The notes beneath the pieces are model-generated. The model was not told the origin of the DNA. It saw nothing but the letters and a program-made list of their open reading frames with translations, and ran no database searches. This document shows, piece by piece, positions 1-7,735 of a stretch of DNA of 64,000 nt. Positions within the stretch are counted from its first letter, which is position 1; every line of letters starts with the position of its first letter. Source of the stretch: Labilithrix sp. (GTDB lineage: Bacteria; Myxococcota_A; Polyangia; Polyangiales; Polyangiaceae); contig JAHBWE010000024.1 of NCBI GenBank assembly GCA_019637155.1, positions 1 through 64,000 on the forward strand, in the 5' to 3' direction. The translations under genes and the position numbers were made by a program.

Positions 1-96
1 CGCCGCGGAGGCGGACGCCGCCGGCTCGGGGGCGGCGAACGCGGGCGTCGCCACGAGCGCGGCTACGAGCGGCAGGAGGACAAACGACGGCCTCAT
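1..96 (-). CDS. N-terminus of a secreted protein, cut by the window edge
   Basis: The minus strand opens with ATG at 94-96 and stays open for 32 codons to the window edge. The peptide begins MRPSFVLLPLVAALVATPAFA and then becomes Ala/Pro/Ser-rich. This is a classic Sec signal peptide with an AFA-type cleavage site after about residue 21, followed by a low-complexity linker, so an exported protein is likely. Nothing of the mature domain is visible and no function can be given. The lipoprotein gene at 163-921 lies upstream on the same strand, 66 bases away, so co-transcription is possible. Confidence 0.55.
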   Translation of the reverse strand, partial: MRPSFVLLPLVAALVATPAFAAPEPAASASAA

Positions 97-162
97 CCGC
101 GGATCATGTGCATCGGTGCGCGGAGGCGTCAAATATGCGGCGCCTCTCGCGAGTCGCTCGGA

Positions 163-921
163 TCACTCGGCGGTGACGAGGATGTCGTCGATCCAGTACT
201 CCACGGTGCCCGGGCTCTCCTCCGCCCACGGCATGCCAATCGCGGCGTAGCGCTCCTGATCGCGCGGCTCGAACGGGACGTTCTCGCGCCCCTTCGGCGG
301 CGCGCCGTCGATCGAGATCTCCGCCTTCAGAGAGGCGACCCCTTGCATCATGACGCGCATCGTGACCCGTTGCCATACGCCCGGCGTGACGTCGGCGATG
401 TGGAGCGGCGGGCCGAGGTCCCCCGGCGCAGCGTGAAACCGAACGGTCAGCGCCGGCTTCCCCCCGAAGTGCTCGATGTCGAGGTGCGTGTTGCGTCCGC
501 CGACGTTGATCCCGGCGATCTCGTTGCGATGCGCGGGCTCCTGCGGCGCGGCGACGACGCGGAGCTCGAACGAGAGCGTGTAGGCGGAGGCGTCCTTGGG
601 AGACACGTCGAACACGTCGCGCAGCACAGACCTGCCGTGGATCGAGACCCTCCCGACGTTCCCTCGTCCCGGATCCCCCGACGGATGCCTGACGACGACC
701 CCCTCCTCCGGGACGCTCTCCCATCCCGGGTGACGGTCGCCCTCGAAGTCCTCGCACGCCACGTGTCTCGCGGCCGTCATGCAAAACGACGCGTCCCGCG
801 GCGCGGCGTCCGCGATCGACTGAACCCCCGCGTCGACGGGCGCCTTCTCCTCGACCGGCGGCGGCTCGCTACCGAACGGCGCGCACGCGCCGAGCACCGC
901 GACGAGGACGGAGAGACGCAT
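163..921 (-). CDS. Lipoprotein with LamG/concanavalin-like sandwich domain
   Basis: This is a 252-residue product. The N-terminus MRLSVLVAVLGAC is a short signal with a lipobox-like LGAC, so lipidation at Cys13 is inferred. After a Pro/Glu/Ala linker (residues 17-45) comes a beta-rich region of about 200 residues. It contains a CEDFEG motif near the start, alternating hydrophobic strands and a closing segment (EYWIDDILV). This is the usual look of LamG-like jellyroll lipoproteins in myxobacteria, which often bind glycans or face the cell surface; the binding partner is unknown. The gene is divergent from the ATPase at 1033, and the 112-base gap holds the repeat array at 953-1005. Confidence 0.82.
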   Translation of the reverse strand: MRLSVLVAVLGACAPFGSEPPPVEEKAPVDAGVQSIADAAPRDASFCMTAARHVACEDFEGDRHPGWESVPEEGVVVRHPSGDPGRGNVGRVSIHGRSVLRDVFDVSPKDASAYTLSFELRVVAAPQEPAHRNEIAGINVGGRNTHLDIEHFGGKPALTVRFHAAPGDLGPPLHIADVTPGVWQRVTMRVMMQGVASLKAEISIDGAPPKGRENVPFEPRDQERYAAIGMPWAEESPGTVEYWIDDILVTAE

Positions 922-952
922 GGGTAGAGCCTACTTCCCTCCGACCGCGCGA

Positions 953-1005
953 CCAGTAGGCAATTCTGCCAGTAGGCAATTTTGCCAGTAGGCAACCTTG
1001 CCTAC
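953..1005. promoter_or_regulatory. Operator-like array: three 16-bp tandem repeats ending in a perfect dyad
   Basis: Three head-to-tail units with the pattern CCAGTAGGCAANNNTG lie at 953-968, 969-984 and 985-1000. The last unit runs into TTGCCTAC, giving the inverted repeat GTAGGCAA-CC-TTGCCTAC at 988-1005. The first two units keep GTAGGCAA followed by a partial TTGCC, so each unit looks like a full or degenerate dyad site. The array sits between the divergent lipoprotein (start 921) and ATPase (start 1033) genes and ends 27 bases before the ATPase start. Cooperative binding of a dimeric regulator is the inference. Confidence 0.6.
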
Positions 1006-1032
1006 CTGACGACATCGGGTAAGGTCGAGCGT

Positions 1033-2580
1033 GTGTTCCGCTCGAATGCGCCGGTGACGGCGACCGCGTTCCATGATCGGCAGACCGAGCTGGCCGGCCT
1101 CCTCGACGCGTTCGAGGCGCTGCGCCAGGGTGCGCCGCGCTGGCTCGCCATCGTCGGACCGCGCAAGGTCGGCAAGACCAGCTTGCTGCTGGAGGCCTCG
1201 CGCCGGTCGCCCAGCGGCGTGCACGTGGCGCTGCTCGACGTCTTCGAGCGCGCCCCGCTCGATCTCGACGTGTTTCGGCTGCTCGCCGCGCGGGCGCTGG
1301 ACGCGCTGCTCGCGGAGGAGGCGGGCGCCTCGTTTGCCCGCCGGCTCCACACGCCGGCGGAGTTCCGCGCGCTCCTTCACAAGACAGGCTCGCTCCGGAA
1401 CGCGAGCGCCGATCTCCATTCCGATCTGGACCGGCTCCCGGACGAGCCGGCCACCCCCGACGCCGTGCGGCGCTGGCTGCATCTGCCGGAGGAGCTCTGC
1501 GCGCTCCTCGACCGCAAGCTGGTGCTCGCGATCGACGAGGTGCAGGAGCTCGGCTCGCTCAGCCGGTTCGAACCGTTCGTCGCGATGCGCGCGGCGTGGC
1601 AGCGGCACGAGCGCGTCGCGTACGTCATCTCGGGCTCGGCAGAGAGCACGCTGCGCGAGCTCGTGACGGCGCGCCACTCGCCGTTCTTCCAGCACTTCAC
1701 GCTCTTCGAGCTCGGCCCCTTTCACCCCGCCGACGCGATCAAGCTCCTCGTCGACGCGGCGCCGCCCGACCGTCCGATCCCCAAGGCGATCGCCGCGCGG
1801 CTCGTCGAGGTCATCGGCACGCACCCCTTCTACCTGCAGATGGCGGGGGAAGCGCTCGTGACCGAGCCGCCTCCGTACGACGACGAGAGCCTCAAGGCGA
1901 TGGTTCAGGCGCTCGTCTTCTCGCGCACCGGCCGGCTCGCGCTGTACTTCGAGAACGAATACGCCCGCGCGGTCGGCAAGGCGACGACCGCCGCCGCGAC
2001 GCTCGCGGCGGTCGCGGAGCTCGGGCCCACGCGAATGACGGACGTGGCGAAGGCGATCGGCGCGTCGACGGCCTCGACCGCTCGCTACCTCGAGCGCCTG
2101 GGAGACACCATCGTCCGCGCCGACGACGGACGTTACTCCCTCGCCGATCCGCTCTTCGGCTCGTGGGTGCGCTGGCGCGGCCCCGGCGGCACGGTCGTGC
2201 CGATGACGATCGTCGGCGACGAGGCCGAGCAGGCCGTGGCCCGGCACCTGTCCGATCTCGGCTTCGATCTCGTCTACCAGTCGCGTGCGTCGCGCGGCGC
2301 GTTCGACCTGCTCGCGCTGCGCGGGCACGAGCAGCTCGGCCTCCAGGTGAAGCGCGCCGCGCCGCCGCTGCGCTTCGCGAACGCCGACTGGAAGCGCATG
2401 GAAGCCGACGCCCAACGGTTCGGCTGGCGCTGGGCGATCGCTTCGGTGGACGCCGCGGGAGAGGTCAAGATGCTCGATCCCGCGAAGGCGACCCGCGGCC
2501 GAGAGCGGCGCCTCGCGCAGGCCGCCGTCATCGAGAACCTGCTGCGCTGGCTCGATCGTCCGTCCAAGCACCGGCGATGA
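1033..2580 (+). CDS. Archaeal-type AAA ATPase with C-terminal PD-(D/E)XK-like domain (ATPase_2/DUF234 type)
   Basis: This is a 515-residue cytoplasmic protein if read from GTG at 1033. That start has AAGG at 1021-1024; an in-frame TTG at 982 would put the operator-like array inside the coding region. The Walker A GPRKVGKTS is at about residues 42-50 and Walker B LAIDEVQE has its Asp at about 168. A winged-helix-like segment follows near residues 330-380. The C-terminal part has a Glu at about 398, Asp425 (AFDLLAL) and Q438-V-K440, spaced like the E/D/QxK set of restriction-like nucleases. ATPase_2 plus DUF234 proteins are common in archaea and myxobacteria, but their role is unsettled. The gene ends directly against the convergent VanW gene with no spacer. 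Confidence 0.85.
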   Translation: MFRSNAPVTATAFHDRQTELAGLLDAFEALRQGAPRWLAIVGPRKVGKTSLLLEASRRSPSGVHVALLDVFERAPLDLDVFRLLAARALDALLAEEAGASFARRLHTPAEFRALLHKTGSLRNASADLHSDLDRLPDEPATPDAVRRWLHLPEELCALLDRKLVLAIDEVQELGSLSRFEPFVAMRAAWQRHERVAYVISGSAESTLRELVTARHSPFFQHFTLFELGPFHPADAIKLLVDAAPPDRPIPKAIAARLVEVIGTHPFYLQMAGEALVTEPPPYDDESLKAMVQALVFSRTGRLALYFENEYARAVGKATTAAATLAAVAELGPTRMTDVAKAIGASTASTARYLERLGDTIVRADDGRYSLADPLFGSWVRWRGPGGTVVPMTIVGDEAEQAVARHLSDLGFDLVYQSRASRGAFDLLALRGHEQLGLQVKRAAPPLRFANADWKRMEADAQRFGWRWAIASVDAAGEVKMLDPAKATRGRERRLAQAAVIENLLRWLDRPSKHRR

Positions 2581-4239
2581 TCAGCGACGGAGGTGGAGCG
2601 TCTTCGACGGGTCGCGCTGCTGCGCGGTCGGGGCGTGCGCGCCGGGGGCGTCGACGAACTCGATCTCGCTCTCCGGCTTGCTCGTCATGTCCGGATCCAC
2701 CGCCGCGGTCGGATCGGTGCCGGGCGCCGTCGGCGTGCTCGCCTCCGGCGGCGCCGGGGCCGGGTTGCCGCCGAGCTCCTCGTCCTCCTCCGGCAACGAG
2801 GGGAGCTGCGCGACGTCGAAGCCGACCGGGACCTTGTAGATCTCGGTCGTCGGCGGGTACTGGTCCTTCTCCTCCGTCTTCCGCTTCGTCCCGTTCGCGT
2901 ACGTGAACGTGCGCGTGATCTTGATCTTGTAACCCTTGATGCCGTGCTGCTTGACGACGACCTTCTTGCCGGAGAGCGTCGGGTCCTCCTCGATCTTCCG
3001 CTTGTATGGGATCGTCTCGTCGACCTCGCGGCTGAAGCCGACCTTCACCGGCTTCTCCTTCCCGAGCAGCTCGACGCGCAGCTTGCCGCCGACCGTCTTG
3101 GCGTGGACGACGACGGGAAACGGATGCGGGTTCCGGACCTTGAGGTCGACCGCCGGATACACGACGGTGGAGTCGAGGCCCATCGGGATGTACGCGCTCG
3201 GACGCGAGTGCGGCAGGCGCTCGAGCACGTCGAAGCCGCCGAAGAAGATCGCGGCGTGGAACGTCGACGCGACCTGGCACGTGCCTCCGCCGATCCCCTC
3301 GACCATCTCGCCCTTGAAGATCTCCCAGCTCTTCTCGAAGCCGTTCGACTCGCTGCGCTCGCCGATGACCTCGTTGAAGCTCACCATCTCGCCGGGCGAG
3401 ATGACGAGGCCGTCGAGCTTCTGCGCCGCGTTGTCGATGTTCTTGCCGCGCCTCGACTGATCGCCCGAGCGCGAGAAGAACGTCTCGTACTCCGCGACGA
3501 CGGCGGAGATCTCGAGGCTCTTCAGGAACGCGGAGGAGACGCGCGGCACGAACGATCGCGTCGGCAGCGTGATCGCGACCGCGTCGGCGCCGCGGGCCGC
3601 GCGCGCGGTCTCCTCGATCGCGGCGAGCGTCTCGTCCGCGTCGATGTAGTGGCCGTCGCGCTCCGCGATCGTCTCGTGCTTGTCGAGGTCGAGCCGCGCC
3701 GAGACCGGCTGCGTGTCCTCGACCTCCTTCAGCGCGACGAGGCGCGAGAGCGCGGCCTCGCGATCGAGCGAGACGAAGAGCGGCACGTCGACGCGCCCCT
3801 CGCGGGCCTCGTCCGCCGCGTACGCGCGGCCGAGCACGTCGCCGTCCTTCCCCACCCGCTCCGCGAACGCCGCGGAGCGCGCGGTGTCGACGCGGACGCC
3901 GAGCTCTCCGAGCGTGCCTTCGAGCACCGACTTGCCGCCGAGGTGGAGCGACACCTTGCGCGCGAGGAGCGCCGTCGCGCGCTCGTCCGCGAACGCCTTC
4001 GGATCGGCGCCGGCGGGCAAGGTGACGCCGTCGATCTTCACGCCGGGGAGCACGCGCGCATCCGGGAACCAGCGGCCCTTCGCGGCGAAGGCGCCCGCGC
4101 CCAGCGCCGCGAACATCGCGGCCGCGAGGCCGATCCGGAGGCCCCATCGGTGCGGCCGCCGTGCAGGCGGAACGTATCGCACCGCCGGAGGACCGGGCGG
4201 CGGAGGGACGTAAGGGCTCGGAGGATCGGGGAAATGCAT
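2581..4239 (-). CDS. VanW-family membrane-anchored cell-envelope protein
   Basis: This is a 552-residue protein from ATG at 4237-4239; a longer reading to 4419 would run over the kinase start. A Pro-rich cytoplasmic head is followed by one transmembrane segment (GLAAAMFAALGAGAFAA, about residues 35-52). The outside part has a region like the YoaR/VanW peptidoglycan-binding repeat (about 60-200) and then the VanW domain (about 280-430), with a GEMVSFNEVIG segment and the signature GGGTCQVASTFHAAIF. A Lys-rich beta domain and a Pro/Ala/Thr tail end the protein. The family is tied to envelope biogenesis and glycopeptide resistance clusters but has no proven activity. No resistance genes are nearby, so a housekeeping envelope role is more likely. 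Confidence 0.87.
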   Translation of the reverse strand: MHFPDPPSPYVPPPPGPPAVRYVPPARRPHRWGLRIGLAAAMFAALGAGAFAAKGRWFPDARVLPGVKIDGVTLPAGADPKAFADERATALLARKVSLHLGGKSVLEGTLGELGVRVDTARSAAFAERVGKDGDVLGRAYAADEAREGRVDVPLFVSLDREAALSRLVALKEVEDTQPVSARLDLDKHETIAERDGHYIDADETLAAIEETARAARGADAVAITLPTRSFVPRVSSAFLKSLEISAVVAEYETFFSRSGDQSRRGKNIDNAAQKLDGLVISPGEMVSFNEVIGERSESNGFEKSWEIFKGEMVEGIGGGTCQVASTFHAAIFFGGFDVLERLPHSRPSAYIPMGLDSTVVYPAVDLKVRNPHPFPVVVHAKTVGGKLRVELLGKEKPVKVGFSREVDETIPYKRKIEEDPTLSGKKVVVKQHGIKGYKIKITRTFTYANGTKRKTEEKDQYPPTTEIYKVPVGFDVAQLPSLPEEDEELGGNPAPAPPEASTPTAPGTDPTAAVDPDMTSKPESEIEFVDAPGAHAPTAQQRDPSKTLHLRR

Positions 4240-4315
4240 GTCCGAGAGGAAACGCCGCTCGAAGTATCCGTCATCCAGCGGCAAATGGGAAAGAGGCGCG
4301 TATGCTTGACCGGCC

Positions 4316-6049
4316 GTGAAGACGTGTCCGCAGTGCAAGATGCGGTACCCGAACGAGGCGACGTATTGCTTCGTCGAGGGGTCCGATCTGATCACACTGC
4401 CGGACCCGCGCCTAGGCACGCTGCTCGCCGGCCGCTACGTCATCGAGGAGGTGGTCGGCGAGGGCGGCATGGCGACCGTGTACCGCGCCCGGCACAAGCT
4501 CACCGACAAGCTCGTCGCGGTGAAGATCATGAACCCGATGCTCGCGACCGATCCGGTCGTGCGCGAGCGCTTCCGGCGCGAGGCGCGCTCCGCGCAGCGC
4601 CTCACCCACCCGAACATCATCGAGATCTTCGACCAGGGCGACACCGAGGACGGCACCGCCTACATGGTGATGGAGCTGCTCCAGGGCGAGTCGCTCGCGC
4701 CCGTCATCGCGCGCGGTCCGCTCGAGGTCGACCGCGCGATCCACGTGATGATCCAGATCGCCCGCGGCGTCGCGCGCGCGCACGACCTCGAGATCATCCA
4801 TCGCGACATCAAGCCGGAGAACATCTTCCTCGTCCGGCGCGAAGACGGCTCCGACCTCGTGAAGGTGCTCGACTTCGGGATCGCGAAGTCGCGCCAGGAC
4901 TCGCGCCTCACCACCCAGGGCGAGCTCTTCGGGACGCCGCAATACATGGCCCCGGAGCGCATCACCGGGAAGGGCGACGGCGGCCCGAGCGACATCTACG
5001 CCCTCGGCGTCGTGTTCTTCGAGATGCTCACCGGAGAGCTGCCGTTCAGCGCGCCCGACGTCGCGACGTTCTTCGTGAAGCACATGGAGGAGCCGCCGCC
5101 GCCGGTGCGCTCGCTCAACGCGCGTGTCCCCGAGCGGCTCGACGTGCTCGTTCAGCGCATGCTCGCGAAGTCGCCGTCCGACCGCCCCGTCGACGCGCAC
5201 CGCGTGCACCAGGACCTCCTCGAGATCATCAAGGAGCGCGAGGCCGCGCCGCCGCCCTCCGCCGACGAGGAGATGGCGCACTCGGTCGCGCCGGTCACGC
5301 TCGCGGCCGGTCCGGCCGATCAGTGGGCGCGCCGCGTGTTCGTGCTCGAGCAGATGCTCTCGCTCGCGTTCGGCGCGAAGGAGTCGGCGCCGGGCGAGCT
5401 GACCGAGCTCCTCGAGCGCGCGAACGGCCTCGTCCGCGAGATCGTCGAGCGCCGCCTCGAGGCGTTCAAGTCGCAGGAGAAGCTCGAGCACATCGACGCG
5501 AAGGGCCGCGACAAGCGCGCGCAGCTCGGCTTCGCGGTGGACCAGCTCGGCGTCGACGCGTCGAAGGCGAAGGAGGACGTGCGCACGGCGCGCGAGACGC
5601 TGAAGCGCACGGAGGAGGAGACGAAGACCGCGCGCGAACGGTTCGAGGCCGCGCACAAGGAGGCGCTCTTCTGGGAAGGCCGCTGCGGCTTCATGGAGCC
5701 GTCCGCCGACCTCGCGCAGGCCTACCGCGCCATCGCGGACGCGGTCGACGAGTGGATCGCGCTCCAGGCCGAGGCGCGCCGCACGCAGGAGCACGTCGAG
5801 ACGTCGGAGCGCACCGCGAACGACCTCGACTTCCAGCTCCGCGAGCTCCGCGGCGCGCTCGGCGCGCACGAGCAGGAGCTCGACGAGGAGCGGGCCAAGC
5901 TCGAAGGCGCGATCCACGAGCAAGGCAAGGAGGCCGAGCGCCTCGAGGGCGAGCTCCTCGAGCTCACCGCGCGCTTCTGCCGTCCGCTCCGCGCGCGCCC
6001 GGAGCTCGCGCCGCTCTTCAAGGAGCTCGAGCTGGACGTCGCCGCGTGA
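4316..6049 (+). CDS. Hanks-type Ser/Thr protein kinase with zinc-ribbon head and coiled-coil tail
   Basis: This is a 577-residue protein from GTG at 4316; an upstream ATG at 4302 reads into a stop after five codons. The head CPQC...YC looks like a partial zinc ribbon. The kinase domain spans about residues 38-300: glycine loop VGEGGMATVY, catalytic Lys in VAVK, HRDIKPEN at 162, DFG at 186 and APE in YMAPER. The C-terminal part (about 340-570) is charged and helical with heptad-like Glu/Lys/Arg patterns, so a long coiled coil is predicted. There is no transmembrane helix, so it is a soluble kinase. Its last 32 bases overlap the convergent methyltransferase gene. Confidence 0.95.
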   Translation: MKTCPQCKMRYPNEATYCFVEGSDLITLPDPRLGTLLAGRYVIEEVVGEGGMATVYRARHKLTDKLVAVKIMNPMLATDPVVRERFRREARSAQRLTHPNIIEIFDQGDTEDGTAYMVMELLQGESLAPVIARGPLEVDRAIHVMIQIARGVARAHDLEIIHRDIKPENIFLVRREDGSDLVKVLDFGIAKSRQDSRLTTQGELFGTPQYMAPERITGKGDGGPSDIYALGVVFFEMLTGELPFSAPDVATFFVKHMEEPPPPVRSLNARVPERLDVLVQRMLAKSPSDRPVDAHRVHQDLLEIIKEREAAPPPSADEEMAHSVAPVTLAAGPADQWARRVFVLEQMLSLAFGAKESAPGELTELLERANGLVREIVERRLEAFKSQEKLEHIDAKGRDKRAQLGFAVDQLGVDASKAKEDVRTARETLKRTEEETKTARERFEAAHKEALFWEGRCGFMEPSADLAQAYRAIADAVDEWIALQAEARRTQEHVETSERTANDLDFQLRELRGALGAHEQELDEERAKLEGAIHEQGKEAERLEGELLELTARFCRPLRARPELAPLFKELELDVAA

Positions 6050-6872
6050 TCTCGACGTTCGGCGCGCCCCCGAAGCGCCGCGCCATCACCGCGATCGCCT
6101 CGGGGTTCTCGTCGACGAGGAGGAACGTGCAGCCGTGCTCGAGCGCGGCCGCGCCCGCGGTGCCGGTGCCGGCGAAGAAGTCGAGGACGACGCCGCCCTT
6201 CGGCGCCGACGCGCGCACGACGCGACGAAGGACGCCGAGCGGCTTCTGGGTCGGGTAGCCGAGCTTCTCTTTCCCCGTCGGCGACACGATCGTGTGCCAC
6301 CACGTGTCGGTCGGGAGCTTCCCCGCCGCCGCCTTCTCCTCACCGACGAGCTCCGGCGCCATGTACGGGATGCGATCGACCTCGGCGGTGTCGAAGTGGT
6401 AACGCGCCGGGTCCTTCGCGAAGAACAGGATGTTGTCGTGCTTCGCCGGCCAGCGTTTGTTGGTGCGCGAGCCGTAGTCGTAGGCCCAGATGATCTCGTT
6501 GATGAACGAGGCGCGCCCGAAGATCCGATCGAGGAGCACCTTGCAGTAGTGCACCTCGCGGTAGTCGATGTGGAAGTAGAGGCTCCCCGTCGGCTTGAGG
6601 ACGCGGTGCGCCTCGCGGAGGCGCGGCTCGAGGAACGCGAGGTAGTCGTCGAAGACGTCGACGTACCTCGCGTCGTCGGCCACGCGCTCGGTGCGGTAGC
6701 GCCGACCGCCGAACCCGGTGCGGTCCCCCTCCTCGTCGCGGACGGCCTTCAGCCGATCGCGCCGCTGGACACGGCCCGTGTTGAACGGGGGATCGACGTA
6801 GATCAGATCGATCGACGCGTCCGGCAGCTCTCGAAGCACGTCGAGGCACTCGGCCTCGACGATCCGACTCAG
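6018..6872 (-). CDS. Orphan beta-class DNA methyltransferase (N6-adenine or N4-cytosine)
   Basis: About 284 residues. Motif IV DPPFNTG starts near residue 27, and the AdoMet motif I region DFFAGTGT follows at about 231. This IV-before-I order is the beta class (N6_N4_Mtase). A WAYDYGSRTNKRW segment and a KPLGVLRRVV helix also fit the family. The start is uncertain. No ATG, GTG or TTG lies between the end of the upstream gene and the essential first strand (RIVEAECLDVL). The reading frame could begin at a CTG (6872) that overlaps the upstream TGA. No restriction endonuclease gene is adjacent, so it is probably an orphan regulatory methylase. Confidence 0.8.
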   Translation of the reverse strand: MSRIVEAECLDVLRELPDASIDLIYVDPPFNTGRVQRRDRLKAVRDEEGDRTGFGGRRYRTERVADDARYVDVFDDYLAFLEPRLREAHRVLKPTGSLYFHIDYREVHYCKVLLDRIFGRASFINEIIWAYDYGSRTNKRWPAKHDNILFFAKDPARYHFDTAEVDRIPYMAPELVGEEKAAAGKLPTDTWWHTIVSPTGKEKLGYPTQKPLGVLRRVVRASAPKGGVVLDFFAGTGTAGAAALEHGCTFLLVDENPEAIAVMARRFGGAPNVEITRRRPARAP

Positions 6873-7672
6873 TCCTTCGCGAAGCAGTAGATGCGACCCT
6901 GACTCTTGCGCGCCGCCTGCCCCTGGACGGTGCAGTTGGAGGTCGGCGAGCCGTTGCCGGTGAAGTTCCAGGCCGAGCCGATCTGCGGGTTCGTCTCCGG
7001 CGCCGCGCTTCCGAATCCGGTCTGGTTGCCCTGGTTCGCCGTCCAGTTGTTGCAGTGGGCGTTGCCGCGGCGCGTCCCGTCGAGGAGCGATCCGGTGAGG
7101 ATCCACTGCCCCTCCGCCGGGATCGCGTTGCCCTTCTCGTCGACGAGGAGGTCGCTCTTGATGACCAGCTGACCCGTCACATCCTCCGGCGTGTGCAGCG
7201 TCTCGACGTTCGTCGCGACCACGACGCCCTTCTGGTTCTGCCACGGCCCCGGACCGATGCGGTCCTTCGCGTTTTCGTTGGCGGTGCTGAGGTACGCGGC
7301 CCATGTGTGATCGTCGCCCTTGATCGGCGCGGCAGCCGCGAGCTCCTTGCACTTCGCGTCGGCGCCGGTGATGCCACCGAGGTTACCGCCGGTGCCGGCG
7401 GGGACGCTCGTCACGAAGAAGGTCATCGACGACTTCGGCGGGGGTGGCGGGGGCGTGTCGTCGACGACCGGGGGCGGCGTCGTGACGGGCGCCTCACCGG
7501 TCCCTTCCGGTTTCTTGTCGGTGTCGTCCTTCTCGTCGTCGTCGTCACCGAGGGTCGTTCCCCCCGGCTCCTCCTCGTCGGTGGGCGGGGTCTCCGTTGC
7601 CCTGGAACAACCCTGACCCAGGGCGAAAACCGCTGTAACACCGAGGAAACAGACAAGGCGCAACCGCATCAT
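6869..7672 (-). CDS. Lipoprotein with C-type-lectin/DUF1554-like domain
   Basis: This is a 267-residue protein. The start is set at the ATG at 7672 because AAGGAG lies six bases before it; the longer GTG reading would put this ribosome site inside the gene. The N-terminus MMRLRLVCFLGVTAVFALGQGC has a lipobox-like GQGC. An acidic/Pro-rich linker (about 25-80) leads to a compact domain of about 180 residues with FFVTSVPAGTGGNLGGITGA, WAAYLS, HCNNWT and YCFAKD. Paired Cys and Trp-rich loops resemble the lectin-like fold seen in bacterial surface lipoproteins. A carbohydrate or surface-binding role is inferred. The last bases touch the methyltransferase frame, so translational coupling is possible. 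Confidence 0.83.
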   Translation of the reverse strand: MMRLRLVCFLGVTAVFALGQGCSRATETPPTDEEEPGGTTLGDDDDEKDDTDKKPEGTGEAPVTTPPPVVDDTPPPPPPKSSMTFFVTSVPAGTGGNLGGITGADAKCKELAAAAPIKGDDHTWAAYLSTANENAKDRIGPGPWQNQKGVVVATNVETLHTPEDVTGQLVIKSDLLVDEKGNAIPAEGQWILTGSLLDGTRRGNAHCNNWTANQGNQTGFGSAAPETNPQIGSAWNFTGNGSPTSNCTVQGQAARKSQGRIYCFAKD

Positions 7673-7735
7673 CCCGAGCTCCTTTGCCGACACAGAAAGA
7701 TATAGGCAAGCAGTGCGCCTACACTAGTCGCCTGT

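Noticed and set aside
982..1032. TTG start for the ATPase
   Set aside because: It would translate the operator-like repeats and has no ribosome site; GTG 1033 has AAGG at the right distance.
1033..6872. A restriction-modification or defence island made of the ATPase and the methyltransferase
   Set aside because: They lie 3.4 kb apart with a VanW gene and a kinase between, and on opposite strands.
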